Part shown: positions 27,138 to 35,296 of the stretch, in pieces
How positions within the stretch are numbered: position 1 is the stretch's first letter
Layout of the letters: each line of letters begins with the position of its first letter
NCBI GenBank assembly: GCA_002436065.1
Contig: DIXP01000096.1
Coordinates: 15,717 to 72,251 of the forward strand
Direction: 5' to 3'
DNA length: 56,535 nt
Source: Chloroflexi bacterium UBA6077
Lineage (GTDB): Bacteria > Chloroflexota > UBA6077
Translations under genes and position numbers: made by a program
The notes under the pieces: generated by a model
What the model was told of the DNA's origin: nothing
Database searches by the model: none
The model's input: the letters and a program-made list of their open reading frames with translations, nothing else

Positions 27138-28497
27138 TGCTCTGGATCTCCTTCCACTCGGGATAGCCCTCCAGCTCGAGCCACGCAGTGTGAACTGCGC
27201 CCCGCTTGAACGCTTCGTGCCCCAGGACGTACAGCAGGAACTCACGATTCGTCACGATGCCGGTGCAAACCAACCTGGACAACGCCTCCGTTAGAGAGCC
27301 AATCGCAGCTGCCCTATCCTCGCCATGGGCAATGATTTTGGAGAGAAGGGAATCGTAGAATACCGGCACCTGATAGCCCGGATAGCAGTGGGTGTCGTAG
27401 CGCACTCCGTCCAGGATCGCGGGCCGCCATTGGTCTATTCGTCCCGCGTTCGGCAAAAAGTCGCGCCGCGGATCCTCAGCGTTCAGCCGCACCTCTATGG
27501 CGTGGCCCCGCGGCTTCCCATCCCAGTCTGGCAGCGAGCCGCCTCCCCCCAGCCGTATCTGCTCCGCAACCAGGTCCACCCCGGTCACCATCTCAGTCAC
27601 CGGATGCTCTACCTGAATGCGAGTATTCATCTCTAGAAAGTAGAACTGCTTGGTGGACTCATCGAACAGGAACTCCATCGTGCCCGCGCTCCGATAGCCG
27701 ATGGCGCGGCCTAGATCCACCGCCGCCCGGCTCATGCGCGACCTCGTTGGAGGATCCACCGCCGGGCTCGGCGACTCCTCAACCACCTTCTGGTGGCGAC
27801 GCTGAATGGAGCAATCCCTCTCACCGAGGCTCATGCATCCTCCCCGACCATCGCCCAACAGCTGAATCTCCACGTGCCTTACCCGTTCGAAATACCTTTC
27901 GACGAAGATCGCGGGGTTACCGAATGCAGCCTGTGCCTCGGCAGATGCCTGCAGAAACGCGGCCTCCAGCGCATCAGCATCCCTCACCACCCGCATTCCA
28001 CGGCCACCTCCCCCAGCCGCTGCCTTCAGCAGTAGAGGCAGCCCAACCTCGCCCGCCATCCGCCGCAGATCAGCGGCGTCGCGGACCTGATCTGACCCCG
28101 GGACTACAGGGAGGCCATGCCCCACGGCCAGCCGGCGCGCCCACAGCTTGTTCCCCATCTGTTCGATCGATTCGGCCGTCGGCCCAAGAAAGACGATCCC
28201 ATGCTGCTCGCACGCCGCCGCAAGCATAGGATTCTCGGCAAGAAACCCGTACCCAGGATGGAGGCCGTCAGCCTTCACGGCCAGGGCCGCCCCCACCATC
28301 CTGTCCACACATAGGTAGCTCTCGCGGCTCCGCCCAGGCCCGATGCAGAGCACGTGGTCGGCCCACCGCGCGGCCCTGGAATCCATGTCGGCCTCGGACG
28401 CGGCCAGCACCGCCTCCACCCCAACGGCGTGGCATGCCCGGATTATACGGACGGCGATCTCCCCCCGGTTGGCCACCAATACGCGCCTGAGTCCCAC
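27127..28497 (-). CDS. Biotin carboxylase subunit (AccC/PycA-like)
   Basis: A 456-residue ATP-grasp biotin carboxylase that carboxylates the biotin on the neighbouring BCCP. Clear signatures are RRVLVANRGEIAVRIIRAC at the N-terminus, the glycine loop KAAAGGGGRGMRVV, GERDCSIQRRHQKVVEESPSP, and the catalytic FLEMNTRIQVEHPVTEMVTG. Length is normal for AccC. The start is GTG 28497, preceded by GGAGGTGG. It overlaps the carboxyltransferase gene by 11 bases, indicating translational coupling. Because BCCP and a PYC-type carboxyltransferase flank it, it serves this dedicated carboxylase rather than acetyl-CoA carboxylase. Confidence 0.95.
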   Translation of the reverse strand: MGLRRVLVANRGEIAVRIIRACHAVGVEAVLAASEADMDSRAARWADHVLCIGPGRSRESYLCVDRMVGAALAVKADGLHPGYGFLAENPMLAAACEQHGIVFLGPTAESIEQMGNKLWARRLAVGHGLPVVPGSDQVRDAADLRRMAGEVGLPLLLKAAAGGGGRGMRVVRDADALEAAFLQASAEAQAAFGNPAIFVERYFERVRHVEIQLLGDGRGGCMSLGERDCSIQRRHQKVVEESPSPAVDPPTRSRMSRAAVDLGRAIGYRSAGTMEFLFDESTKQFYFLEMNTRIQVEHPVTEMVTGVDLVAEQIRLGGGGSLPDWDGKPRGHAIEVRLNAEDPRRDFLPNAGRIDQWRPAILDGVRYDTHCYPGYQVPVFYDSLLSKIIAHGEDRAAAIGSLTEALSRLVCTGIVTNREFLLYVLGHEAFKRGAVHTAWLELEGYPEWKEIQSNVA

Positions 28498-28514
28498 CTA
28501 ACCCCACCTCCGAG

Positions 28515-29087
28515 CTACTGCTCCCCAGCGCCTTCCGGTGCGATCCGCATCAGCAGCTGGCCGTACTCGACCAGATCGCCATCCTCGACATCAATTGAGA
28601 CCACCACGCCATCCACCCCCGCATGGACGGAGTTGAACAGCTTCATCACCTCCACCAGGCAGACCGGATCCTCAGCCCGGACCCGAGATCCCACCTCCAC
28701 AAAGGGGGAGTCAGTCGGCGAGGGCCTGCGATAGAAGGTTCCAGCGAACGGTGCCGTGACTTGCCGCTCAACCACCGTGGCCAGTGCCGGCTCCCGGCCC
28801 CGTGCCGCCACCGTCTTCGATACACTGGCAGGCTCTGCGAAGGATGGTGCGCTCTCAGAATGAGACTCACTCTTGCCGGCTGGCTGGAGAGCCACGGACA
28901 TCGCCGCCGCTTGGCTACCGAGCAGGGTGGAAGACTGCGCCTGTTCGAGAGTCCCAGGGGCCGATCCAAGACGGATATACATCGATGGAGTCCGTAGTTC
29001 GAACCAGGTCAGATCCTCATCAAGAAGCGTTGCCAGGATCTCCAGCAATTCGTCTCGCCGCTTGTCCATCAACCAGTGGACCTCCAT
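28515..29087 (-). CDS. Biotin carboxyl carrier protein (BCCP)
   Basis: A 190-residue carrier. The N-terminal segment (MDKRRDELLEILATLLDEDLTWFELR) resembles AccB N-termini, followed by a low-complexity Ser/Ala linker and a C-terminal biotinyl domain (about 108-183). The biotinylated Lys is K149 in EVMKLF, a variant of the usual EAMKM. ATG 29087 lies two bases after the GntR stop, so regulator and enzyme are co-transcribed. It delivers carboxybiotin from the biotin carboxylase to the carboxyltransferase of this operon. Confidence 0.93.
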   Translation of the reverse strand: MEVHWLMDKRRDELLEILATLLDEDLTWFELRTPSMYIRLGSAPGTLEQAQSSTLLGSQAAAMSVALQPAGKSESHSESAPSFAEPASVSKTVAARGREPALATVVERQVTAPFAGTFYRRPSPTDSPFVEVGSRVRAEDPVCLVEVMKLFNSVHAGVDGVVVSIDVEDGDLVEYGQLLMRIAPEGAGEQ

Positions 29088-29089
29088 AT

Positions 29090-29929
29090 CTACTCTTGCC
29101 AGCTATCGGCCGCTACGGCCGCTACCTGGTCATTACCGAAGGACAGCACGTCCGGGGGGCCATCCCCATGACGACTCAACCACGCGTGAAAGGAGTAGCG
29201 CGCGGACGGCAGGCAGCAGCGGACAAACTGTATGGGCCGTCCACTATCGAGATAGGTGACCCTGTCGAAATACACCAGAGGAGAGCCCAATGGGAGGCCA
29301 AGCAACTCAGCCTCGCGATGGCCCGCCGCCATCGCCCCGATCGTCTGAGAAGCCCTGTCGAGTCTGAGACCGAAGCGGACCTCAAGGTTCAGATACAGCG
29401 AACCGACCATGCTCTCAGGATTGTGGAGAAACAGACTCCCAACGTCGGGACTGTAGATACCCAATTCCACCCCAATCGGATCTTCCCCACGAATCGTGTT
29501 CAGGCGATCCAGGCGGAATGCCTGCTCACCAGGGCGAAGACCCAGGATCTTGGCCTGCCGTTCCGTTGGGTGGAAGAACTCGGCCTTCAGGACCCGGTTC
29601 TTGAACTCCACGCCCTGGGCTTCCGCCGCCTCGGAGAGCCCCGTCAGCCGCGCAAGCTCCTCCTTGACGGGAGAATCACTCACCACAGTGCCGCGACCCG
29701 GCCTGCGATGGATGAGGCCCCTCTCAGCCAACTGCCGTAACGCGCGCTCCACGGTGGTGGTGCTGACGCCGTACATCTCACACAACTCACGAGATGTGGG
29801 AAAGCGGTCGCCCGGCTCGAAGTGCCCGCTATCTATCTGCCGTTGGAGGATGAGGCACAACTGTTGGTACAGGGGGACTGAGCTGCCGTGATCATTCAGG
29901 CTGACATCATTCGAAGATCCATCAAACAT
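29090..29929 (-). CDS. GntR-family regulator with UTRA domain (regulator 3)
   Basis: A 279-residue HutC-type regulator. The winged helix is at about 15-85 (VPLYQQLCLILQRQIDSGHFEPG, FPTSRELCEMYGVSTTTVER) and the UTRA domain ends in VYFDRVTYLDSGRPIQFVRC. It is the first gene of the BCCP-BC-CT-TRAP operon, with its stop two bases from the BCCP start, so autoregulation of the whole operon is likely. Two short palindromes lie just upstream of its ATG (29952-29982). The sequence is close to regulators 1, 4 and 5. Confidence 0.92.
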   Translation of the reverse strand: MFDGSSNDVSLNDHGSSVPLYQQLCLILQRQIDSGHFEPGDRFPTSRELCEMYGVSTTTVERALRQLAERGLIHRRPGRGTVVSDSPVKEELARLTGLSEAAEAQGVEFKNRVLKAEFFHPTERQAKILGLRPGEQAFRLDRLNTIRGEDPIGVELGIYSPDVGSLFLHNPESMVGSLYLNLEVRFGLRLDRASQTIGAMAAGHREAELLGLPLGSPLVYFDRVTYLDSGRPIQFVRCCLPSARYSFHAWLSRHGDGPPDVLSFGNDQVAAVAADSWQE

Positions 29930-29951
29930 GTTTAAGACCTTGAACGCATTC

Positions 29952-29982
29952 TATACATATAATCTGCTCGGCATGGTACCAT
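29952..29982. promoter_or_regulatory. Palindromic operator candidates upstream of regulator 3
   Basis: TATACATATA (29952-29961, near-palindrome) and ATGGTACCAT (29973-29982, perfect palindrome) lie 23-53 bases before the regulator start, in an AT-rich patch that is otherwise rare in this genome. This is a suitable place for autoregulation. Confidence 0.5.
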
Positions 29983-30023
29983 TATGATGTTCCGGTGTCA
30001 ACGGGCGGAATCGGCAGCCTCTG

Positions 30024-30059
30024 GCGGAGGTCGTCTTAGGCCACGGAGACGACCTCCGC
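30024..30059 (-). terminator. Hairpin after SDR 1
   Basis: GCGGAGGTCGTCT and AGACGACCTCCGC pair perfectly over 13 bp with a 10-base loop, starting 12 bases beyond the SDR stop. It insulates the operon at 22385-29929 from the one upstream. Confidence 0.7.
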
Positions 30060-30070
30060 TCCACGAGACG

Positions 30071-30850
30071 TCAGCTCATGCAGAAGCCCCCATCGACGTT
30101 GATCGCCTGACCGGTTATGTAGCCGGCATCCGGCGAGACAAGAAATGCCACCGCGCCGGCCACATCCTCGGGCCGCTCAAGCCTTCCCAACGGTATCGAC
30201 GCGAGCCGCTCGTGAACGATCTGGCCGGGGGCTGTCCCGAAGCGCGTCACCATGTCATCATCGATCCTGTCCCACATTGGCGTCTCCACGACACCTGGGC
30301 ACACCGCGTTGACGGTGATGCCGTGGGGGGCCAGCGCCGCCGCGGCACTCCAGGTGATGGAGATCACCGCCGCCTTGCTGGCCGCATAGTGGGCAAAGAT
30401 TGGCCGAGGTCCACGGGCGGCCGCGGAGCTGATGTTCACGATGACGCCTGCCCTCTGACGCACCATCTGCTTGGCCACCACCTGCAAGGTGAAGAAGAGG
30501 CCCCGAGTGTTGACGGCGAAGACTCTATCCCACTCCGCCTCCGAAATCTCGAGAATGGGCCTCGCCTGCACTATCCCCGCACAGGCCACGAGTATGTCTA
30601 CCCTCCCATGCACTGCGACGACCTTCTCCAGCATAGCCTCTAGTTGAATGGACTGGGTCACATCGACCTGTACCTGCATCGCGTTGCCGCCGGACGCATT
30701 GATCCGCTCCGCCGTTGCTCGAGCAGCCTCGAGGTTCATGTCAGCCACAACAATGGCAGCGCCATCTCTCGCGAGGCGCATCGCCACCGCCATACCGATG
30801 CCGCTCCCAGCCCCCGTGACCACCGCAACCTTCCCATCAATTGCCGCCAT
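30071..30850 (-). CDS. SDR family oxidoreductase 1
   Basis: A 259-residue classical short-chain dehydrogenase. It has the cofactor motif VVTGAGSGIGMA, an Asp after the second strand (VVADMN) that favours NAD(H), CAGI in place of NNAG, the catalytic Ser in VNISSA, and YAASK. The C-terminus GYITGQAINVDGGFCMS is typical. It is the last gene of the block that includes the TRAP binding protein at 31006, separated from it by a strong hairpin. It probably oxidises or reduces a hydroxyl group of an imported sugar-acid-like compound; the substrate is not readable. Confidence 0.92.
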   Translation of the reverse strand: MAAIDGKVAVVTGAGSGIGMAVAMRLARDGAAIVVADMNLEAARATAERINASGGNAMQVQVDVTQSIQLEAMLEKVVAVHGRVDILVACAGIVQARPILEISEAEWDRVFAVNTRGLFFTLQVVAKQMVRQRAGVIVNISSAAARGPRPIFAHYAASKAAVISITWSAAAALAPHGITVNAVCPGVVETPMWDRIDDDMVTRFGTAPGQIVHERLASIPLGRLERPEDVAGAVAFLVSPDAGYITGQAINVDGGFCMS

Positions 30851-30932
30851 GCCGTTCCACCTCTCGTGCCATTTCTCGCCTCGTTGATCTCATCGGCCTC
30901 CACCAGCAGCTACCGTTGTGGTTAGCCTGACC

Positions 30933-30975
30933 GCAAGAGGGGCAGCGTTGCACCTTGCAACGCTGCCCCTCTTGC
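30933..30975 (-). terminator. 20-bp perfect hairpin after DctP 3
   Basis: GCAAGAGGGGCAGCGTTGCA and its exact complement are separated by three bases. It lies between the stop of the binding-protein gene (31006) and the SDR start (30850) and should strongly reduce read-through. Confidence 0.8.
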
Positions 30976-31005
30976 CGATCTCTGGCTAGTTCTCCTAGTC
31001 CCGCG

Positions 31006-32190
31006 TCACGGTGCGTTCTTAATGGCCAGGATCTTCTCGACCCAGTCCTTGCCCCCGCACTTGTCGTAGTAGTCCTTCCAGATGGCCACGCTGCGGGCCT
31101 TCCACTCCTTCTCCTCGTCCGTCAGCAAGGTCTTCTCTAATCCCTGTGTGGTCACCATCTCGTTCGTGCAGAACTCATTCTTCTTGCCTAACTGATCGAG
31201 GGTCAGGTTCAGGGTGTCCCGACCGGCCTTGGTAACAGCCTCCTGAACGTCTTTGGGTAGGCTCTGGTAGAACTGCTCACCCATTACCGACACTTCGAAC
31301 AGCAGGAGGTACTTGAGCGGGGTGTAGTACTTCTGAGTCTCGTAGAATTTGCCGGTGTAGTGAGTAACGGCCGCCAGGTCGTGGCCGTCGATCACCTTCT
31401 GCTGGAGGGCCTGGTACAGCTCGGAGTAGGCAATCGCCACCGGCTCGACGCCCCAAGCCTTGTACGTGCCCACCATGATCTGGTTGGGGGGGACCCGGAT
31501 CTTCAACCCTTTGAGGTCATCGATGGTCTTAATCGGTTTCTTGGAGTTGGTGATGTCCCGGAAGCCTGTGGGACAGTAGAAGATGGCCCTGACCCCGGCC
31601 TCCTTGATCAGCCGCTGATCCAGTTCATCCCAGACCTTGTTGAGAACCTTGCCTGTCTGGGCATAGCTGTCCCACATGTAGGGCAGCGTCATGAACCCAA
31701 CGGAGGGGGCGAAGGGATGAAGGTTGTTGGTGGCTCCCGAGGCCATGGGGGCAGGCACACCCATCCGGGCACCCTGCATCGTCTGACCTTCATCTCCCAG
31801 CTGCGAGTTGTGGAAGACCTGGAGGTCCACCTTGTCGGTGTACTTCTTCAACTGCTGCTCGAAGGTCATGTAACCGATGACCTGCTCGTTCAGCTGCTCA
31901 TCGAGCCCGCCTGGCATCGGGAAGCCGGCGCTGGCTGCCTTGATAGTGATTTTTGGACCGCTCGAGGCCTGCGCGGGAGCTGCAGCCTTGGTCGGCGCGG
32001 CGGGAGCCGCGGCCGCAGTAGCCGGTTGGGCGACCGGGGCGGCGGTAGTCGGTTGGACGACCGGGGCAGCGGGCTTGGCGGTGGGAGCCGGTGCCGCGGG
32101 AGCAGGTTGGGAACAACTGATCGCCAGAGCCGCATATGCCACCATCGCCAGACCGGTTCCGAAAGCCAGGAACCGTGTTGACTTCCTCAC
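31006..32190 (-). CDS. TRAP transporter solute-binding lipoprotein DctP 3
   Basis: A 394-residue DctP protein. The lipobox LAISC is followed by an Ala/Pro/Val linker. The domain begins ITIKAASAGFPMPGG and contains TIDDLKGLKIRVPPNQIM and YSELYQALQQKVIDGHD. It belongs to the same subfamily as the two tandem proteins at 39895-42362, not to systems A and B. GGAAGGAG lies 7 bases before GTG 32190, which I take as the start; the ATG seven codons upstream overlaps that site. No permease is immediately adjacent, and the DctQM pair at 37819-39674 is the plausible partner. Confidence 0.92.
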   Translation of the reverse strand: MRKSTRFLAFGTGLAMVAYAALAISCSQPAPAAPAPTAKPAAPVVQPTTAAPVAQPATAAAAPAAPTKAAAPAQASSGPKITIKAASAGFPMPGGLDEQLNEQVIGYMTFEQQLKKYTDKVDLQVFHNSQLGDEGQTMQGARMGVPAPMASGATNNLHPFAPSVGFMTLPYMWDSYAQTGKVLNKVWDELDQRLIKEAGVRAIFYCPTGFRDITNSKKPIKTIDDLKGLKIRVPPNQIMVGTYKAWGVEPVAIAYSELYQALQQKVIDGHDLAAVTHYTGKFYETQKYYTPLKYLLLFEVSVMGEQFYQSLPKDVQEAVTKAGRDTLNLTLDQLGKKNEFCTNEMVTTQGLEKTLLTDEEKEWKARSVAIWKDYYDKCGGKDWVEKILAIKNAP

Positions 32191-32323
32191 TTGCTCACTC
32201 CTTCCATACATCCTGACTGCATCGAGTTCGGGTCTCGTTACATTGACGGTCTGCCAATACCACCGTCAACTGCCGCCGGTGCTCACCTCCTTTCCGGCAC
32301 AACCAGCCCCAACTACTAGGACC

Positions 32324-33151
32324 CTAGATCCAGAAGTCCGGATCCACGACTGAGGCGTGGCTGCCGCCAAAGGGCATCTCTCCTCCCATCTCCCCTCGTC
32401 TACGCTTCAGCCAGACGCTGATGGTGTAGCGAGAAGCAGGAAGGAAGCAACGGACGTATTGGATTGGCCGGCTGTCGGCCAGGTAGACGATGCGGTCGAA
32501 GTAGACGAGGGGGGCACCAACTCGAACGGCGAGCAGCTCGGCTTCGCGCCGGTTCGCCGAGACAGCGCCAATGGTCTGGCAGGCCTTGTCCAGGCGGATC
32601 GCCAACCGCCTGTCGATGGCACGGTAGATCGACTGCGTGGGGATGTCCGGGTTGGCCAGAAACCACTCGCCCATGTCGGGTGGGTGCAGGCCGTACTCCA
32701 GGTTGTTGGGCTCACCGCCCACCATGATCAGTCGATCGAGCCGGAAGACCTTATCGCCGGAGGAAAGGGCAAGGAGTTCGGCCTGCCGCTCCGAAGGCTG
32801 TACGAACTCGGCACGGAGCACTCGAACTTCAAACCCAAGGCCCAGCGCTTCGGCAGCCTCCAGGAAACCGGTCAGGTCGGGAAGCTCCTCGATGACTGGA
32901 GGCCTGCTCACCACCGTCCCTCGCCCGCGCTGGCGGTGAATCAGTCCTCTTTCGGCCAGCCATCGGAGGGTATTTTCCACGGTGGTGCTGCTGACACAGT
33001 ACTTCTCGCGCAGCTCTCGCGAGGTGGGAAATGAGTCGCCCGGCTTGAACTCGCCGGACTCTATCTGGCGTCGCAGGATCTGACGCAATTGGTAGTGGAG
33101 AGCGATGGGGCTGCGGGGATCGACGTGGTCCAACTGTGAGTCATTAGACAA
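32324..33151 (-). CDS. GntR-family regulator with UTRA domain (regulator 4)
   Basis: A 275-residue HutC-type regulator nearly identical in its DNA-binding domain to regulator 5 (SPIALHYQLRQILRRQIESG, FPTSRELREKYCVSSTTVEN). The UTRA half differs more (LDRLIMVGGEPNNLEYGL), as expected for a different ligand. The start is set at TTG 33151: GGGGGAG stands 6 bases upstream and regulator 5 uses the same TTG context. It precedes the DctP 3 gene by about 130 bases and probably controls it. Its promoter is conserved with regulator 5. Confidence 0.92.
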   Translation of the reverse strand: MSNDSQLDHVDPRSPIALHYQLRQILRRQIESGEFKPGDSFPTSRELREKYCVSSTTVENTLRWLAERGLIHRQRGRGTVVSRPPVIEELPDLTGFLEAAEALGLGFEVRVLRAEFVQPSERQAELLALSSGDKVFRLDRLIMVGGEPNNLEYGLHPPDMGEWFLANPDIPTQSIYRAIDRRLAIRLDKACQTIGAVSANRREAELLAVRVGAPLVYFDRIVYLADSRPIQYVRCFLPASRYTISVWLKRRRGEMGGEMPFGGSHASVVDPDFWI

Positions 33152-33194
33152 AGCCAACTCCCCCGACTTCTCGAACCGTCAGCTTCTTCACATA

Positions 33195-33202
33195 TATGCA
33201 TA
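33195..33202. promoter_or_regulatory. Operator candidate TATGCATA for regulator 4
   Basis: This perfect 8-base palindrome sits in the run ATATATGCATAAAT, just downstream of the predicted transcript start. The matching position before regulator 5 (44087-44094) reads TATGCGTA. Confidence 0.5.
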
Positions 33203-33216
33203 AATGACACGCGGGC

Positions 33217-33245
33217 AGCGTACTAGTTAGATCCTTGCCTGTCAA
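33217..33245 (-). promoter_or_regulatory. Promoter of regulator 4
   Basis: On the minus strand TTGACA, 17 bases, TACGCT. Exactly the same hexamers and spacing occur upstream of regulator 5 while the spacer differs, which supports function. Confidence 0.7.
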
Positions 33246-33311
33246 GCATATCTTGATCGATTGTGCCAACGTCTGGCCTTTCTCAAGGAGACGACGCGGC
33301 CGCATTGGACG

Positions 33312-33348
33312 AGAGAGGGTTGGCAGCAGCGCCGCCAACCCCCTCTCT
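33312..33348 (-). terminator. Hairpin after the transketolase genes
   Basis: AGAGAGGGTTGGC pairs with GCCAACCCCCTCTCT (two extra C bulged) about 20 bases past the stop of the transketolase C-subunit gene. Confidence 0.6.
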
Positions 33349-33369
33349 GATCTTCATCAAGCCCGCTCT

Positions 33370-34311
33370 CTATCTCTTCCTCTCCAGTAGGGCTTTCGTC
33401 GCTCGAACCACGTTCGCGGGGCTGAGGCCGTACGCCTCCAGCAGCCACTCCATGTTGGCGGTATCGCCCCAACGATCCTCGACCCCAACCCGCTTCATCG
33501 GGGTGGGAAGCTCCTCGGCCAGCAGTTCGGCCACGGCGCTCCCAAGCCCTCCGACGATGTTGTGGTTCTCGACCGTCACGATGGCGCCGGTCTCGGCCGC
33601 GGCCTTCAGAACGGCCTCCCTGTCCAACGGCTTCAGGGTGGAGACGTTGAGCACCCTGGCATCGATCCCCTCCCCAGCCAGCATCTCCGCGGCGTCCAGC
33701 GCCATCACCATGGTGATGCCGGCGGACATCAGCGTCACGTCCTTGCCCCCTCGCAGTTGCACAGCCTTGCCCAGGGTGAACTTGTAGTCGTCCGGAAGAC
33801 ACCTGGCCATGGTGCCGCGAGCCATGCGGAGGTAGACCGGGCCCTCATAGTCGCATAGGGCTCGCACCACCTGCGCCACCTCCAGGGTATCTGACGGGTC
33901 GATGACCGTCATCCCGGGCAGGGCACGCATGATCGCCACATCCTCAAGGGCCTGATGGGTCGCGCCGTTCAACGCGCTGGTCAGGCCGGCATTGGAGCCG
34001 CACACCCTGACGTTCAGGCGGTTCAACGCCACCGATATCGCTACCTGGTCGCAGGCTCGCCTGGACGCGAACACACCAAAGGTGTTGGCGAAGGGGATCT
34101 TCCCGCAGGTGGCGAGCCCCGCCGCCACGCCGATCATGTTTTGCTCGGCCAGCCCAACCTGTATCGCCCTATCTGGAAACGTCTTCCCGAACAGTTCGGT
34201 GCCCGAGCTCCTGCACAGGTCGGCGTCCAGCACGAAGACGCGCTCGTTCACCTTTGCCATCTCGATGAGAGTATCGCCGTAGGTCTTGGCTACCGCTATC
34301 TGCTCACGCAT
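33370..34311 (-). CDS. Transketolase, C-terminal subunit
   Basis: A 313-residue subunit carrying the pyrimidine-binding and C-terminal domains of transketolase. It contains the catalytic Glu in VGLAEQNMIGVAAGLA and the typical VCGSNAGLTSALNGATHQALEDVAIMRALPGM. Its GTG/ATG region overlaps the N-subunit gene by 8 bases, so the two are coupled. Split transketolases occur in many archaea and bacteria for pentose metabolism and in some sugar or sulfosugar catabolic clusters. No sugar kinase, isomerase or aldolase of the pentose phosphate pathway accompanies it here. Confidence 0.94.
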   Translation of the reverse strand: MREQIAVAKTYGDTLIEMAKVNERVFVLDADLCRSSGTELFGKTFPDRAIQVGLAEQNMIGVAAGLATCGKIPFANTFGVFASRRACDQVAISVALNRLNVRVCGSNAGLTSALNGATHQALEDVAIMRALPGMTVIDPSDTLEVAQVVRALCDYEGPVYLRMARGTMARCLPDDYKFTLGKAVQLRGGKDVTLMSAGITMVMALDAAEMLAGEGIDARVLNVSTLKPLDREAVLKAAAETGAIVTVENHNIVGGLGSAVAELLAEELPTPMKRVGVEDRWGDTANMEWLLEAYGLSPANVVRATKALLERKR

Positions 34312-35164
34312 CGACGACCACCTCCGCCCTCTCCAGCTCCTCCAGGGCCTGTTGGGCCTGCTCCTTGGTAATGGGGTTGTGGTGCCAGGAGACCACCTTC
34401 TCCATGAAGGAGACCCCCTTGCCCTTCACTGTGTGAGCGATAATCACCGAGGGTTGCCCCTTGGCCGATCCGGCCAGCCGCAGGGCCGCCATGACGTCGC
34501 CCGTATCGTGGCCATCTACCTCCTGGACATGCCATCCAAAGGCCCGCCACTTGTCGGCCAGCGGCTCCAGCGGCATGATCCTCTCGTTGGCGTCGGTCCA
34601 CCCGTCTAGCTGTATCTCGTTGCGATCCACTATCGCCACCAAGTTGTCCAACCCGAACTTCGCCGCCGACATCGCGGCCTCCCACACCTGGCCGCTGTCC
34701 TGCTCGCCGTCTCCCAACAACGCGTAGACGTTGTAGTCCTTCTTGTCGTACTTCCCGGCGATGGCCATCCCGACCGCCGCAGAGAGGCCCTGCCCCATGC
34801 AACCGGTGGACAGTTCGATGCCTGGGCACTTCAGCCGGTCCACATGCTTGGGCAATCTGCCCCCCGGCCTGTCCAACTCGCTCAGCATCGCCTTGGGAAT
34901 GAAGCCCTTCTCCGCCAGCACCGAATACAGGGCGGGGCCGCCGTGACCCTTGGCCAGCACGAACCTATCCCGCTCGGGCCAGCCGGGGTTGCTGGGGTCG
35001 ACCCGCATCACCCCGAAGTAAAGGGCCGTGAGGATCTCTATCGGGGAGAGGCTCCCCCCGAAGTGGCCACTCCCCGCTCCGGCCATCGTCTCCACCGTGG
35101 ACATCCTGATCCGCTTGGCCAGTTCAGCCAGCTCTCGAACGCCCATGCCTACCATCCTTTCCAT
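34304..35164 (-). CDS. Transketolase, N-terminal subunit
   Basis: A 286-residue thiamine-diphosphate-binding half. The cofactor motif GDGEQDSGQVWEAA runs to VDRN, with the usual AGSGHFGGSLSPIEILTALYF at the N-terminus and LAKGHGGPALYSVLAEKGF. The frame is open to 35209, but GGGAGGA with a 10-base spacer supports ATG 35164. It is followed directly by the C-subunit. The upstream neighbours are a VOC protein and a zinc ADH, so a C2-unit transfer to or from an oxidised imported substrate is a reasonable guess. Confidence 0.94.
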   Translation of the reverse strand: MERMVGMGVRELAELAKRIRMSTVETMAGAGSGHFGGSLSPIEILTALYFGVMRVDPSNPGWPERDRFVLAKGHGGPALYSVLAEKGFIPKAMLSELDRPGGRLPKHVDRLKCPGIELSTGCMGQGLSAAVGMAIAGKYDKKDYNVYALLGDGEQDSGQVWEAAMSAAKFGLDNLVAIVDRNEIQLDGWTDANERIMPLEPLADKWRAFGWHVQEVDGHDTGDVMAALRLAGSAKGQPSVIIAHTVKGKGVSFMEKVVSWHHNPITKEQAQQALEELERAEVVVDA

Positions 35165-35235
35165 CCGCTTCCATTCCTCCCGTACAACGAGGCCCCTCCG
35201 AGGCTCCATGGAGGCAACCCCTACGCCGCTCCTTG

Positions 35236-35268
35236 TAGTCTCAGTGTCCTCCGTGTCTCCGTGGTGAG
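35236..35268. repeat. 'TCTCAGTG..CCTCCGTG' repeat, single arm
   Basis: These 33 bases match 36931-36963 with one difference. It lies between the transketolase and VOC genes and lacks the opposing arm present in the second copy. Confidence 0.75.
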
Positions 35269-35296
35269 TTCAGCTTGGCACCGCACACCATACAGA

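Noticed and set aside
25686..29087. Sodium-pumping oxaloacetate decarboxylase
   Set aside because: No beta or gamma membrane subunit is present, and a full biotin carboxylase is, so an ATP-driven carboxylase fits better.
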